Of a stretch of 64,000 nt of DNA, positions 11,514 through 22,133 are shown piece by piece. The position numbers and the translations under genes are program-made. Under the pieces are notes generated by a model that was not told the DNA's origin, did no database searches, and saw only the letters and a list, made by a program, of their open reading frames with translations. Source of the stretch: Prorocentrum cordatum (lineage: Eukaryota; Sar; Dinophyceae; Prorocentrales; Prorocentraceae); assembly GCA_963575745.1 (NCBI GenBank), contig CAUYUJ010000197.1, forward strand, positions 52,944-116,943, given 5' to 3'. Each line of letters starts with the position of its first letter. Position 1 is the stretch's first letter.

Positions 11514-12601
11514 GCCAATAGTTTGAAGAGTGTCAAGCAACGTTTCCGTCGGAGTGTTTCCTAGACGCGCGTGGGTCCCTGATCCTCGATCCTCGAAGCT
11601 GGACTCTCGCTCCTCCTCCCCCTCTTTCGCGTCCTCCTCCCTCGAACCTCACTTTTTCACCGATCCTTGTTTCTAGATCCTCCGAACTAGTCCTCTCCCT
11701 CTCCCTCATCCCCTCTCGAACGTCGAACATCGATCTTCCTCGATTCAGGACTCCTGGAAGAGTGCACAACCAAGTAATGAGCTCCGGGATTGCATGAATG
11801 CTTCGGCAATAACGCTTCATATCAGCATGGCGACCCCGCCGAGAGCCAGTCTCGGGCGAGTCCCGACTGTCAGATCCACGCCCTCATCAGGAGGATCAGG
11901 AGGAGGACATGAGGGGAGAGAAGAAGGATGAGAGGAAGGAGGAGTGGGAGGATGAGGAGGGGGAGGGGAAAGAGGGCGGGGAGGAGGAGGGGGGGATGCG
12001 GAGTGGTGGGTGGCGGTGTGACGAGGATGGGATGACGGGGAGGAGGAGCGAGGACCGACACTCCCGCCTCGATCCTCGAGCATCGAGCCCCCGCGATCCT
12101 GGAACCTTGAGGGTGAGAGCACCCCCTGTGAGCGGCAGAGGGAGGCACCCAGATGGCACGCGGTGCGAGAGGAAGTCCCGGGAAGGCCACCCTCGATCCT
12201 ACAGTGCCGTTTTTAATTCATGCTCCGCGTGCGGATCATGTATCAAAAATGCAGGGGCTTAGTACTTTAATCAACGATGAGTTCATACACAATTTTATGC
12301 ATAAGTTGATCATGTGTTAAAATCATATATGTTTAAACATCCTATGCATTAGAAGCTGCCCTGTAGACCCTCTTCGATCATCGTGGCAAAACTCGGGAAA
12401 GCAAGCAACACCTTCGAGACCCGGACTCGCCACGAGGGACCGGCGCGCGGCTGGCGCGCGAGGTCCACGGCGGGGTCGCCCGGCTCCAGGCCCCTGCTCG
12501 TGCACGGCAAGAGCGGCATCATCCAGACCGAGGAGCCGGCGGGTTCCGCTTCCCAGGGTGGGCTTGGGGAGGGGGAGGGGAGGGGTGAGGATCCTAGGCC
12601 G
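11514..12601. other. No gene recognised
   Basis: Contains CTCGATCCTCGAAG-type imperfect repeats (11575-11750 and 12063-12110), a GGA-rich patch (11905-12000), and an AT-richer segment at 12230-12370. No recognisable protein family was found on either strand. Confidence 0.5.
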
Positions 12602-12836
12602 CCCAGATGGGGTCGGAGTAGAGGGGGTCAGACGATCGCGCCGCATCGCCGATGCATCGTCGATGCGGCGATGCGGCTCGAAGTGGGGCCCACTTTTCAC
12701 CACGCCGACGTCGCCGATGCACCGCCGACGTCGAAAGTGCATCGTCGAGGCATCGCCGATGCATCGGCGAGGCATCGCCGATGTATCGTCGATGCGGCGA
12801 GATCCTCCAACCCCATCTACTCGGACCCCATCTAGG
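12602..12836. mobile_element. Fam-G foldback/MITE element, copy 1
   Basis: The left end CCCAGATGGGGTCGGAGTAG and right end CTACTCGGACCCCATCTAGG are inverted, and the similarity extends inward to CGCCGCATCG. The interior is made of palindromic GATGCATCGGC/GATGCATCGTC units, so the whole 235 bp can fold back. Related copies lie at 13285-13395, 49211-49418 and 54513-54648. Confidence 0.85.
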
Positions 12837-12944
12837 AGGGCTCCTAGAGGAGAAAGAAGAGGGGGCGGGCGAGGGTGAGGATCGACTGCGCTGTTACAAG
12901 TGACCTTTCGCCGGATGGACTCTCGGTGCGGGCCCACTCGGGCC

Positions 12945-13065
12945 CCCAGATTGCGGAAGGCGCTGCGATGGCAGCGACTTGCGCGCCTGGGTTTGGCCCT
13001 CCCCAGCCCCCCCACGGCGCCCCCGTGAGGCCGCGCACCAGAGGTCACTCTTGCCTGGGGCCACT
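12945..13065 (+). repeat. Fam-H dispersed repeat, copy 1
   Basis: GCGCCCCCGTGAGGCCGCGC, GGTCACTCTTGCC and CGCGCCTGGGTTTGGCC have counterparts in the same order at 53510-53640. A shorter echo (GCGCACCGAAGGTCGCTC) is at about 55583. No terminal repeats were found. Confidence 0.6.
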
Positions 13066-13077
13066 CCTTGCGTGTAG

Positions 13078-13240
13078 CCGGGAGGAGGAGGAGGAGGAGG
13101 AGGAGGAGGAGGAGGAGGAGGAGGAGGAGGAGGAGGAGGAGGAGGAGGAGGAGGAGAGGAGAGCAGGAGAGGAGGAGGAGGAGGAGGAGGGAGGAGCAGG
13201 AGAAAGGAGGAGGAGGAGGAGGAGGAGGAAAGCCACGAGC
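13078..13240. repeat. (GGA)n array
   Basis: About 160 bp, nearly pure in its first 75 bp. It opens Arg, Gly and Glu homopolymer frames. Confidence 0.95.
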
Positions 13241-13284
13241 GGCGAGGGACCGGAGTAGAGGGTGTTGGTGGATGGCAGGGTGTA

Positions 13285-13395
13285 GCCTGGTTTTCTCCCC
13301 GCCGACGCCGCCGATGCACCGCCGACGGCGCCGATGCATCGCCGATGCCTCGCTGATGCGGCGGCGATGCATCGTCGATCCCACTTGGGAGGCTT
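13285..13395. mobile_element. Fam-G element, truncated copy
   Basis: Begins inside the element at TTTTCTCCCCGCCGACGCCG, continues with GATGCATCG units, and ends GATCCCACTTGGGAGG. The left terminal repeat is missing. Confidence 0.7.
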
Positions 13396-13611
13396 CTCAA
13401 GGATGCTGCGATCGAAGTACGTTCCTCCCTCGCCCTCGCCGTTGATTGGGGGCGGGGCTACTGCTGGCGCCACGCTAGACGTCACTTCAGAGCCGTCACC
13501 AGTGCGAGCGAAAGGAGGTGGCCGAGGGGGGAGTGGGCGGAGGGGTGCGGGGGCAGGTGGGGCGGTGGGGGCCGGAATCTCTTGCTTTTCTTTTGGTTTC
13601 TCATTCTCCCT

Positions 13612-13690
13612 TCTCCTCCTCCTCCTCCTCCTCCTCCTCCTCCCTTCTCCTCCTCCTCCTCCTCCTCCTCCTCCTCCCGTCCTCCTCCTT
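13612..13690. repeat. (TCC)n array
   Basis: CTCCTCCTCC run with a few TTC interruptions. The surrounding 13400-14540 has no recognisable gene. Confidence 0.95.
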
Positions 13691-14559
13691 GCCCTCCTCC
13701 GTCTCCTTCTGTGGCGCTCGTCCCCCATTACCCCAGATCGCACCACCAGACGTGTCCGTAGACTGGCCCCGGCGTCTCGCTTGAGATTTCTGCGCAGAGC
13801 CGATCCTGAAACGAGATGCACTCCAACAGGCCAAAAGGATGCAGGGCCGGTCGTTTCGAAACTGAGGCCTTCGCCTGAGCCCCGCGCGCTTTTGCTTTGA
13901 ACGCGTCTAACGCTGCAAGGATGGAGGCCGGTGCGCCTCTCGCTCGGGATGTCCTCAATGGCCGACGGTTTCAATTGTGGAACAGGCACACGGGTAGAGG
14001 GTGGTTCCTTTTCAAAGCGTTGTTTTTGCTTTCGTCTTCCGCAGATCGTACGGCCATGCTTTGGAAATTGTGCAGCGCTGATACGGGAGTTGGACAGATC
14101 CTTGTCAAACTCGGGTTGTCGCAGGGCGCTCCTATGAGTTGAGTTTTCCTACCTTTTTCTGCGGTGTCGGCGAGTTTTTGCGAAAAGTGTCTCCATTGAG
14201 TGGCATGCCCACCAGGCGCGCGTCATTCAAGGAGGGCGCTCCCCGATATTTGCAGGAACGCTTGAGGCGGGGAGCTGGGACTGGGAGGGAGTACTGCAGC
14301 ATCGCCGATGTTTCCTGGGCTTGCACTGGTCCGCCTCCTTCGCTTCCTCCTCTGCCGCTCCCAGCTGGGAGGGGGGGCCCCATGCATCCGTCGCAGCAGG
14401 CCCCGGGGAACGGGTCTTGACCTCCGCTTGGGGCCCCGCATCGGCAGGGAAACGGGGCACTGGACGTCTTGGCTGAGAGGGCCTCGCCCTGCGGCGCGTC
14501 CCACCTCCGGCGGAAGCCCGTCAAGCCGGCGGTGACGCACACGGCGGCGGCTCCGCCGG

Positions 14560-14758
14560 CGGAAGGCTGACGAAGTCCAGATGGGACCTCAACATGTTTC
14601 GGCGGCAGAAGGCTCGGAAGTCCTCCCGACCTTCTGAGGAGTTTTCTGAGCCTTCCCCGAAGGCACCGAACCTTTTCAGAAGGCGCGAGAGTTTCTCCGA
14701 TTTCCCGCCGCCTTCTGAGAGGCCTTCTCCTTCTCATTTCCCCCCTTCGCTCGCCGCC
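14560..14758. mobile_element. Fam-A MITE-like element, copy with lost left end
   Basis: Contains GAAGGCTCGGAAGTCCTCCC, TTTTCAGAAGGCGCGAGAG and CCCGCCGCCTTCTGAGAGG, and ends CTTCGCTCGCCGCC. This agrees with the right half of the intact copy at 23462-23661. The left terminal repeat is not recognisable. Confidence 0.7.
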
Positions 14759-15539
14759 AAATCTTGGCGCTAAGGATGAAGATGCTGCTCGAGATGAGGA
14801 TGGGCCCCTGGGGAGAGGATCGGTTGGTCGAGGGCCGCACTGAACAGATCAGATCCTGGCAATGGAGTGAGCGGCTCTTGGCGCAGGCTGGGGGCCGCGG
14901 GCGGCGCGCCAGCGCTTACCCCCTAACGCCGCTCCCGACGGCCGTGGCTGCGGGTCCATGCCCGGCCGCAGCGTTTACAGAGCTGCTCTACGGGGAGTGG
15001 CATCCGGAAGGTGGGCCAAAGTGGTCCACGACGCAATTCAGTCACCGTGGTCTGGCGACGCACCGTACCGAGTTCGGGCCGTGCATACTGCGGTGGTCGC
15101 TGGGCCCTAGGACCACCCTTCTGGCAGCACACCTGGTTGCTGGTCGGCAGGCACGTGTGGGCATGATTGCTGGCCTCCGTCGGAGTCCTGGGCATGATTG
15201 CTGGCACTGGGTATGGGCATGATGGTCAATGTTGCTGTTTGGGCTCGGTGGGCCAGGTCGGGCCATTCGCGGCGAGTTTCCCGCTCGAAGTTTTAAAAGT
15301 GCTCTGTTGAGCTGGGCTGTTGGACGTCCGCGTCACGGCCCCAAAACGCTCCTGGACGTGCATCGCTACCGCCTGTTCGCAGGCCCATTTTTCCCCAACC
15401 AGTGTTTGCACTGAAGGGTTCCTAGCGGAGGTTGAAGATTTTGGCGAAAGTTTCCCGCCGATGTTGGTCGCACGCTGGGTTCCCGGGTTCCGATTGCGGT
15501 GGGCGGCGAGGTTCCCAGGTTGCCAGGTTCCTGGTCGAT
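14759..15539. other. No gene recognised
   Basis: A plus frame of about 150 residues from 14764 is open but shows no family motif. GGCATGATTGCTGGCCTCC and GGCATGATTGCTGGCACTGG (15160-15220) form a short direct duplication. Confidence 0.45.
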
Positions 15540-15785
15540 CTTCGCATCGATCGGTCTCAGCATCGATCTCATTGCCCATCTCTCAATCGATCTTACCATC
15601 GATCTCACAATCGACCTCACAATCGACCTCGCAAGCGATCTCACTAGAGATCGCACGAGCGATCTCGCGATCGATCTCCCTATCGATCTCATTGAATCGA
15701 TTTCACTCTCGGTCTCACGATCGACTTTATAATCGTTCTCTATCGATTCCACGATCGATCTCACAATCGATCTCAAGATCCACAT
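15540..15785. repeat. 12-bp CGATCTCAC satellite, distant block
   Basis: The same 12-bp unit as at 3.9-4.9 kb (ATCGATCTCAC..., CAATCGACCTCAC), about 20 imperfect copies, more than 10 kb away from the main block. Confidence 0.9.
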
Positions 15786-16267
15786 GACTAATTTTCAAAT
15801 CATCCACTGATTGCGGTTTCTCAGGTGTAACAAGTTGGTCAAGTGGGGTGCCCCGTTTTCACCTCCCTTCCATTCACACGCGCCACCACCCTGTCGCTTC
15901 TCGCGCGCTTCCTCACGCAGCTGGACCCTTGGGCTGCCGAGTGTCTCCCTGCTCGCGGGGTTCCGGTGACCTCTTTGTCGGGTGGGCTCACGCCCTACCA
16001 CCTGAGTAGGTTTTTACCTCTTGCTGTCCGCCTAGCTTTCTTTTCAGGCACTGTCTCTTCCCAGGCGCTTGCAGCTAATTTCAAGTCTGGCGCTTGCCGC
16101 TAACTTTAAGTCACACCTGTTCTGAGCAGGCCACAACTGCGCGCTGCGTGTGTGTTATCCTCCTCGGGGCATGCAGCAGTCAATTCGGGCACGTGTGATT
16201 TCAGACCATCAGACAGTCTATCGCACTCAATACTCTATTTTCGGAAAAAATATCGCGGCGGCCGTTC
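15786..16267. other. No gene recognised
   Basis: Mixed-composition sequence, less GC-rich than its surroundings. It contains no long conserved-looking frame. Confidence 0.45.
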
Positions 16268-16370
16268 TTGTTTAAATGTCTGCAGCATTCGGAGGCCGCT
16301 TCCCGGCCACGAGACCGTCAAACAGCTACTCAGGATGAGCAGCTGGCCCTGGGGACGGGATCGAGATCCC
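16268..16370 (-). repeat. Fam-B fragment
   Basis: GAGACCGTCAAACAGCTACTC and CCTGGGGACGGGATCG correspond in order to the core of the minus-orientation copy at 61421-61604. Confidence 0.6.
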
Positions 16371-16613
16371 CATGTGGGAGGACAAGTATCAGTGGAGGGC
16401 CAGTTGAGACATCGGCGGGCCTCCGCATTCTCCTCCCTCCTCCTCTTCCTGCTTGTGTATTGCCTTGGACTTCTGGTGGAGCTTCTAAATGCCTGCAGAG
16501 GGGCATCCAGAGGCTTCATATTGAAGGGAGGAAAGGGAATAGGAGGAGGTCTACCGTGAAGGAAAGGGGTCCTGAGAGAGGTGTGTCCTCAGGTTCTTCG
16601 CCGGCTTCCTCCT

Positions 16614-16690
16614 TTGGGGCCCTTCTCTGGCCCCAGGGCCGTCAAAGAACGGCCAGGGACGAGAGGCCAATTCCTGGGGGAAGCCCCGGG
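16614..16690 (-). repeat. Fam-B fragment
   Basis: GCCCTTCTCTGGCCCCAGGG and CCGTCAAAGAACGGCCAGGG align with the same core, in the same orientation as the previous fragment. Confidence 0.55.
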
Positions 16691-16744
16691 GTCATTGTCG
16701 AGGACCCCTGTTCTTCATGACCAGTCTCTCTCATGGAAAGGATG

Positions 16745-17096
16745 TGTGGGAGGATGAGGAGGAGGACGAGGAGGAGCAGGAAGAGAAGGATGAGGAGGAA
16801 ACGACAGAGGAGGAGGAGCAGGAGGAGGAGGGGGAGGAGAGGGAGGAGAGGGAGGACAGGGAGGAGAGGGAGGAGGAGGCGGAGGAGGAGGAGGAAGAGG
16901 AAGACGTGAAGGAGGAGGAGGAGGAGGTGGTGGAGGAGGAGGAGGAGCAGGAAGAGAAGGAGGAGGAGGAAAAAAAGAAGGAGGAGGAGGAGCAGGAGGA
17001 AGAGGAGGAGGAGGAGGAGGACGAGTGGGAGGAGGATGAGGAGGTGGAAGAGGAGGAGGAGGTGGAAGAGCATGAGCAGGAGCAGGAGGAGGCGGA
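16745..17096. repeat. Long (GGA)n array
   Basis: About 350 bp of GGA with AGG/GCA/GAC interruptions, the largest GGA block in the window. It leads directly into composite repeat copy 2. Hydrophobic, acidic and serine-rich frames here come only from the repeat. Confidence 0.95.
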
Positions 17097-17870
17097 CCAG
17101 TGTAAACCCAAGAGTCATCAACGAGGTTGGAATCAACCCTCCCTCCAAGCGTCCTCTTCATATGCCCGTACAACGGTTCATTTCCATTGAGGGAACTGCC
17201 TCGTTGGAAGGCAACCGTTTGAAGACCCTGAAACATGCCAAAGCATTGTTCTCGGAATTCCAACGCCACGGAACAACCTGACTGTTGCGCCTTGGCGATC
17301 CCGGGTCGTGCCAGAACGCCACCCCTGGGATTTTACCACCGCGAATCAACGTAACTGTTGCACCCTCATGATCCTGAACCCTTCCAAAGCATCCTTTTCT
17401 GTTACGCTGGTCATGGGGATCCGTGACGCTCTTGAAATGTTATGCGCGAATGTGCGCGGCGCTGAAGGGCGAGCCACATCTTGAAAGGAACCGCCCTCAG
17501 CCCGTGAAACCCATGCAACGTTGTACAACGAATGTGCGCGGCGCTAAGGCGAGAGCCACATATTTAAAAACCATCCGCCCTCAATGCGTGAAACTCTTGC
17601 AAATGTTTCGAGCGAATGTGCGCGGCACTAAGGCGAGAGCCACATTTTGAAAGTCACCCGCCCTCCATCTTTGAAACCGTGGCCAAAGTTTCAAGCGTCA
17701 GAGTCATAAATGGTGAGGACGTTTCAGGCGGAACGCCCAGCCCGCCCTAAAAACGTGCCTTGGGGTGCGACAGGGAGAATATGTTCATAAGGAAAAGGAA
17801 TGGAGGAGGAGGAGGAGGAGGAGGAGGAGGAGGAGGAGGAGGAGGAGGAGGAGGAGGAGGAGGAGGATCA
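17097..17870 (+). repeat. Composite Fam-R repeat, copy 2
   Basis: Starts CCAGTGTAAACCCAAGAGTC at the end of the GGA array. It carries the GGCAACCGTTTGAAGACCC module, then three tandem units of about 82 bp (GCGAGAGCCACA motif at about 17469, 17549 and 17633), the tail GGCGGAACGCCCAGCCCGCC, and a second GGA array at 17801-17868. Order and orientation match copies 1 and 3. Confidence 0.9.
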
Positions 17871-18224
17871 AGGTCTTTGACAGGTTTGTTCCTTGTTGTG
17901 CCTCTGCGGGCCTCCCGGGATCTCCAGAGGCCTCCGCGGTTTCGCAGTACCTCCAGAGGCTTCCAGAGACCTCCTGAGGAGAGGGGGGGATGGTGGGAGG
18001 GAGCATGTGGAGGAATGAGGAGGGGCGTGGGGAGGATAAAAGGGAAGCCCTGGAGCAAGGACCATACGAAATCGAACCTGACTCAGTGAGATAACAAAGC
18101 CAACACACACGCACCGTCAACTGATTTTACTGGCATCGTCATGACCAGCGCTACTCATCATCACCATCCGCATCATTGCCTGTGTCATACTCTTCGTAAT
18201 CTTCCGCAGCACCTCCAGATACAC

Positions 18225-18715
18225 ATGTCAGGGTGAGGAGGCCGAACGGTCTTTCACTGTCCCTGGGTGCGTGGCTAAAGTGGGATTCCAAGATGCGGAT
18301 TATTATTGATGCTTGTTTGTTGTTTTTGTTTGTTGTTGTTGATGGTGTTGTTGTTATGTTTGCAGTTGTTGTTGTTGCTCTTGTTTGTTGGTTGTTGTTT
18401 GGCGTCGTCCCCCCCGCGACCTGGCCCGCGACCCAGCCGCGACCCACCCCGCGACCCACCCGCGACCAACCTCGCGACCCACCCGCGACCCACCCGCGAT
18501 CCACCCCCGACCCACCCGCGATGCACCCGCGACCCGGCCCGCGACCCACCCGAGATACATCCGCGACCCTCCCGCGACCCACCCGCGACCCAACCCGCGA
18601 CCCACCCACATTGTTTTAACAAAAAATCCGCGCCTGCGGCGGGCTCGTTGTATAGCTTGAAAATCTCTGCGCCTGCATCGGGCTTCTCAGAGTCTACCAG
18701 ACTGCCGACGTCCGC
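18225..18715 (+). repeat. Fam-K copy with CGCGACCCAC array
   Basis: Contains TCCCTGGGTGCGTGGC, a TTGTTTGTTGTT-rich segment, a CGCGACCCAC array of about 200 bp (18410-18612) and the conserved GCGCCTGCGGCGGGCTCG end. It is inverted relative to the 7.4-8.2 kb dimer. Just upstream, 17940-18224, no gene is recognised. Confidence 0.85.
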
Positions 18716-18729
18716 GGTGTGCTACGTAT

Positions 18730-18840
18730 TTCCATATCTATACACTGCTTGGTACGTCTATGTAGACGTATATATGTATATCTGCATATTCTTATATATA
18801 TACATGTGTGTAAGTATGTATACAGATCCTAACTTTACCA
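18730..18840. repeat. AT-rich tract with TATA/TGTA alternation
   Basis: Low-GC island of GTATATATGTATATC-type sequence, in sharp contrast with the surrounding DNA. Confidence 0.8.
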
Positions 18841-18984
18841 TCGAACACGCCTGCCACTTGTATTCATCATTTGACACTGCGGGTCCCAGTTTTCAGCGGC
18901 CAGGTTTCAGTATATCCGTAAGGGCTTCGCCCTCTGCCGCCGGCCCCCTTTCAACCATAATGGGGCATCCCAGAGCTATGTTGT

Positions 18985-19360
18985 ATTTTCTCGGCGCCGT
19001 CGTGAATCAATGTCGGAACCTCATGCGTGGGGGCAAATGGCATATCATATTTACGAGGTTGTATAGCTCCGGGGACGCAAATATTGTGTAATGTACGAGA
19101 GTTTCTGGATTCGGATGCGCGACCATCGCGTAAGTTACGAAGGCTTATGGCCTCGGGGACGCGAACTCTCTGTAATTTACGCATGTTTATTCAACACCTT
19201 GTATACTTTACAAAGGGGATGATGGCTTCGGGGACGCGAGTACTGCTTATTTCTGCAACGGATTATGGCTTCTATTTGATGATTTGCAAGGGTTTATGGC
19301 CTCGAGGACACGACTATGGCGTAATCTACGAGGGATTATGGCTTCGGGGGTGCGAATATC
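18985..19360. repeat. Degenerate 45-60-bp tandem repeat
   Basis: The motif GGCTTCGGGGACGCGAAT, followed by TGTAAT(G/T)TACGAG-like sequence, recurs about five times (near 19065, 19148, 19222, 19300 and 19338) with variable spacing. Confidence 0.75.
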
Positions 19361-19362
19361 AC

Positions 19363-19392
19363 ATATATATACATATATATACATATACATAT

Positions 19393-19431
<39 letters not shown>

Positions 19432-19432
19432 A
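19363..19432. repeat. (ATATAC)n/(TA)n array
   Basis: CATATATATACATATA passing into a pure TA run at about 19397-19430. Confidence 0.97.
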
Positions 19433-19559
19433 GTGGCACGTGTGTGCCCAGGCTCATACAACAAGCTGAAGGGGCGTTTGAAGCAGGAGTGACATGCAAC
19501 AGCGAAGTCGCACTCGAGCGCAAGTGGGGTTGCCACACCTTGCGATGTGTGTACCAGGG

Positions 19560-19965
19560 CCCCCCAGGAAGCCTCAGGAGGCCCGACTTGGATACCAGAA
19601 GAGGCTCCAGGAGGCCCCAGGATTGTGAGTGTGTGTGTGTGTGTGTGATGTGTGCTTTGTGTGGTGCGTGCTTTTTGCGTGTTGTCGGTGTGTGTGTGTG
19701 TGTATGTTATGTTTGTCTAGCGTGTGATGTGTTGGGCGTGATTTGTGTCTCTGTGTGTGCATGTAGTTCTGAAGCCCCAGGAGGCCCCAGGAGGCCCCAG
19801 GCGGCCTCAGCAGGCCCAGGAGAACTCCAGGAGGCTCCGAGGCGGGGTCTGGGGTACCAGAAGGTCCAGAAAGCCCCAGGAGGCCCCAGGAGGTTCCAGG
19901 AGGCCCCCAGGAGGCTCCGAGGAGGGGTCTGGGGCTCGATTTTGGGAGGATGTCTCAGGCGAAAC
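19560..19965. repeat. CCCCAGGAGG tandem repeat split by a TG-rich segment
   Basis: Imperfect 10-bp CCCCAGGAGG units lie at 19560-19622 and 19770-19935, with GTGTGTG-rich sequence (19626-19765) between them. Confidence 0.85.
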
Positions 19966-20202
19966 CGCCATTCTCTGAGAATCGGAGTCAAAATCATTGA
20001 AATTACCATGTGTTTTTGAAGGTTGTATGATAAAATGTTGGAAATCCTATGTGTTTTTGGACCCTGACGTCACGATCTGCGTGAGGGGTGCCACCGATTT
20101 TCAGAATTTCGAGGATGTCCCGAGCGAAACGGCCAGAAAAATCGCGAACGACGGACGCATTAATCGCCTCTGAGCTCTACTCCCTCGGAGAGGTGCGTAT
20201 GA

Positions 20203-20307
<105 letters not shown>

Positions 20308-20877
20308 ACGCCCCCCGCCCAGGAATTCAGACAACGCGATCTGAGCCCCAAACCAACTTTAACAAAAAGGTTGGTTTAGGGCTCCCCCACTCGCGCGTTC
20401 AGCAACAGTTTACAGTAGGAAGCAGAAAGCAGGATTGTAACATTAATCGTGCGGATCTCCGGGGACCTCCAGGACGACGACGAAGACGACGACGAGAGGA
20501 AATGTTGGCTGAGCACATCGCCGACATCCTCCCTGGCTGGTCCGGCGTTGACCGGTCCACGATCGTGGTGCAGGCGATCCCGCGGGAGGGGAGGAGGAGG
20601 GGGGAAGAAGTGATGAACGGCAGCGGCTTGCGGCGTCGAGTCTCCCGCCGCCACGCCTGGGCGCGGCTCGAGGAGACGGCCGGCGTGGACTTCCCTAGGC
20701 CTCCCACGACCCGGCGTGGTCGAGCCTCGGAGTTCGGGACCTCTCGGCCATCTCCACGGGACCGGGGCGTCGTCCTCAGCGGTCTTTGGCAGCCCCAGGC
20801 CGCGAGGCCGGCTTCCAGAGGCCAGCAGGTGCCGAAAGCCCTCGGACTCGACGGCTTCGAGGCTCGGCGAGTGCCTC

Positions 20878-21008
20878 CTCCTCCTCCTCCTCCTCCTCCT
20901 CCTCTCCTCCTCCTCCTCCTCCTCCTCCCTTCTCCTCCTCCTCCTCCTCTTCCTCCTCCCTCCTCCTCCGCCTCCTCCTCCTCCTCCTCCTCCTCCTCCT
21001 CCTCCTCC
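20878..21008. repeat. (TCC)n array abutting a spliced-leader relic
   Basis: About 130 bp of TCC ends exactly at the candidate dinoSL relic and 115 bp before the Hsp90 fragment. Confidence 0.95.
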
Positions 21009-21029
21009 TAGCTGCCATCTGGGCCCAAG
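21006..21029 (+). other. Decayed dinoSL relic (candidate)
   Basis: The 16 nt GCCATCTGGGCCCAAG match the last 16 nt of the dinoflagellate spliced leader at 13 positions. TCCTAGCT before it resembles the leader's TCCGTA start with a small indel. It lies on the same strand as, and just upstream of, the Hsp90 fragment, where a copied-back trans-spliced mRNA would carry it. On its own this match is suggestive rather than conclusive. Confidence 0.5.
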
Positions 21030-21121
21030 CGAGAATCAGGCAGCAACGGCACCTTCACCTCTCACTGGTCCTGGTTCACGGCAGTCATGGCACTTCTCGG
21101 GCCGAGGGCGGCCTGGAGGCG

Positions 21122-21823
21122 ATGAAGCACACGGACAGCGGGGGGAGGCAGAAGGACACAGAGATGAGGCATGCGATCATCTCCATGATCTGGCACTTCG
21201 GAGTCGGTTTCGACTCCGAGTACCTCGTATCGGACAAAGTGCGCGTGATCAGCAAGAACAAAGACGAGGCGCAGTACATCTGGGAGTTCGACCTGTTCGA
21301 AACGAAGAAGCAGCGCAACGACATCAAACTGTACGTGCAACGAGTCTTAATCATGGACGACTCCGACGAGCTGATGCCAGAGAAGCTCAACTCCGTGAAG
21401 GGGGTAGTTGACTATGAGGACCTGCCGCTAAACATTTCCAGTGAGACGCTGCAGCAGAACAAGATCCTGCACGCGAACAAGAATAACCTCGCCAAGAAGT
21501 GCCTCGCAATGTTCGCGGAGATCGGCGAGAAGAAGGATGACTACAAGAAGTTGTACGAGCAGTTCGGCAAGCGCTTCAAGCTGGGCGTGCACGAGGACGT
21601 CACCGACCGCACGAAGGTTGCGGAACTTATGCACTACCACACCTCGAACTACGGAGACGAGATGATTAGCCTCGACGGCGCACGGCCCGATGCGACTGGC
21701 CCCGTCCAGGCATCCGTGCACCGGCGTACGGCCCGATGCGGCTGCCGAATGGCAGGCACCCGTGCGCGTGGGCAGAATGACCTCTACTGCATCACGGGAG
21801 TGAGCATTGCCGCGGTGTCGTGA
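21122..21823 (+). pseudogene. Hsp90 (cytosolic type) fragment with in-frame internal deletion
   Basis: The protein is clearly Hsp90, the ATP-dependent chaperone of client kinases and receptors. From codon 20 it reads [20 protein letters not shown], the end of the N-terminal ATP-binding domain; the usual motif is ISMIGQFGVGFYSAYL. It then passes from QYIWE straight into [17 protein letters not shown] of the middle domain, losing about 175 residues in frame. The middle domain follows ([57 protein letters not shown]). In NISSETLQ the Arg of NISRETLQ, which contacts ATP in yeast Hsp90 (Arg380), is Ser. A 93-bp insert (21677-21769), holding a 46-bp tandem duplication, replaces about nine residues. 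[17 protein letters not shown] then resumes before a stop. The first ~125 residues and the C-terminal domain are absent. A GTGAGT donor-like site sits at the stop (about 21820), so a spliced continuation cannot be excluded. Probably a retroposed pseudogene. Confidence 0.9.
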
Positions 21824-22133
21824 GTGTCAATTTTTATTTTTGTCCTGGAGCCGCGAATCATTTTCGGGGCCTCCCCCCACACTCCAGCCACCAGGGGAGG
21901 TTATGGGCCCAAGTGCTCTACGCCTCTTCCAAGTGACTAATGGGAATCACGTGTGGTTCGCCCTCGGGCCGACGTGGGCCTCACGGGTCCGAATTGGACT
22001 AAATGGTCCCACAGGCTTGCCCAAGTTGTGTGTTGATCTCACCAGCAGCACTCGTCAAAGCTACGGCGCACTCGCACACAGATGCGAGTCTCGACAGCGT
22101 GTGACACTTGCTGCCCAGGTCTTGCTTGCTTGC
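21824..22133. other. No gene recognised
   Basis: A short T-rich patch follows the Hsp90 stop. No further Hsp90 residues are readable in any plus-strand frame up to the next TCC array. Confidence 0.5.

Noticed and set aside
14030-14080. SSSADRTAMLWKLC, similar to a WD40 blade
   Set aside because: A single short match with no neighbouring blades or GH motif in any frame.
14300-14345. Inverse match to the composite repeat start (GGACCAGTGCAAGCCCAGG)
   Set aside because: Only about 20 bp agree, and the following modules are not found in the expected order. Too short to call a fourth copy.
16642-17269. Leucine-rich frame resembling a membrane protein, and its acidic antisense partner
   Set aside because: A pure consequence of the GGA/TCC array (CTC/CTT codons on one strand, GAG/GAA on the other).
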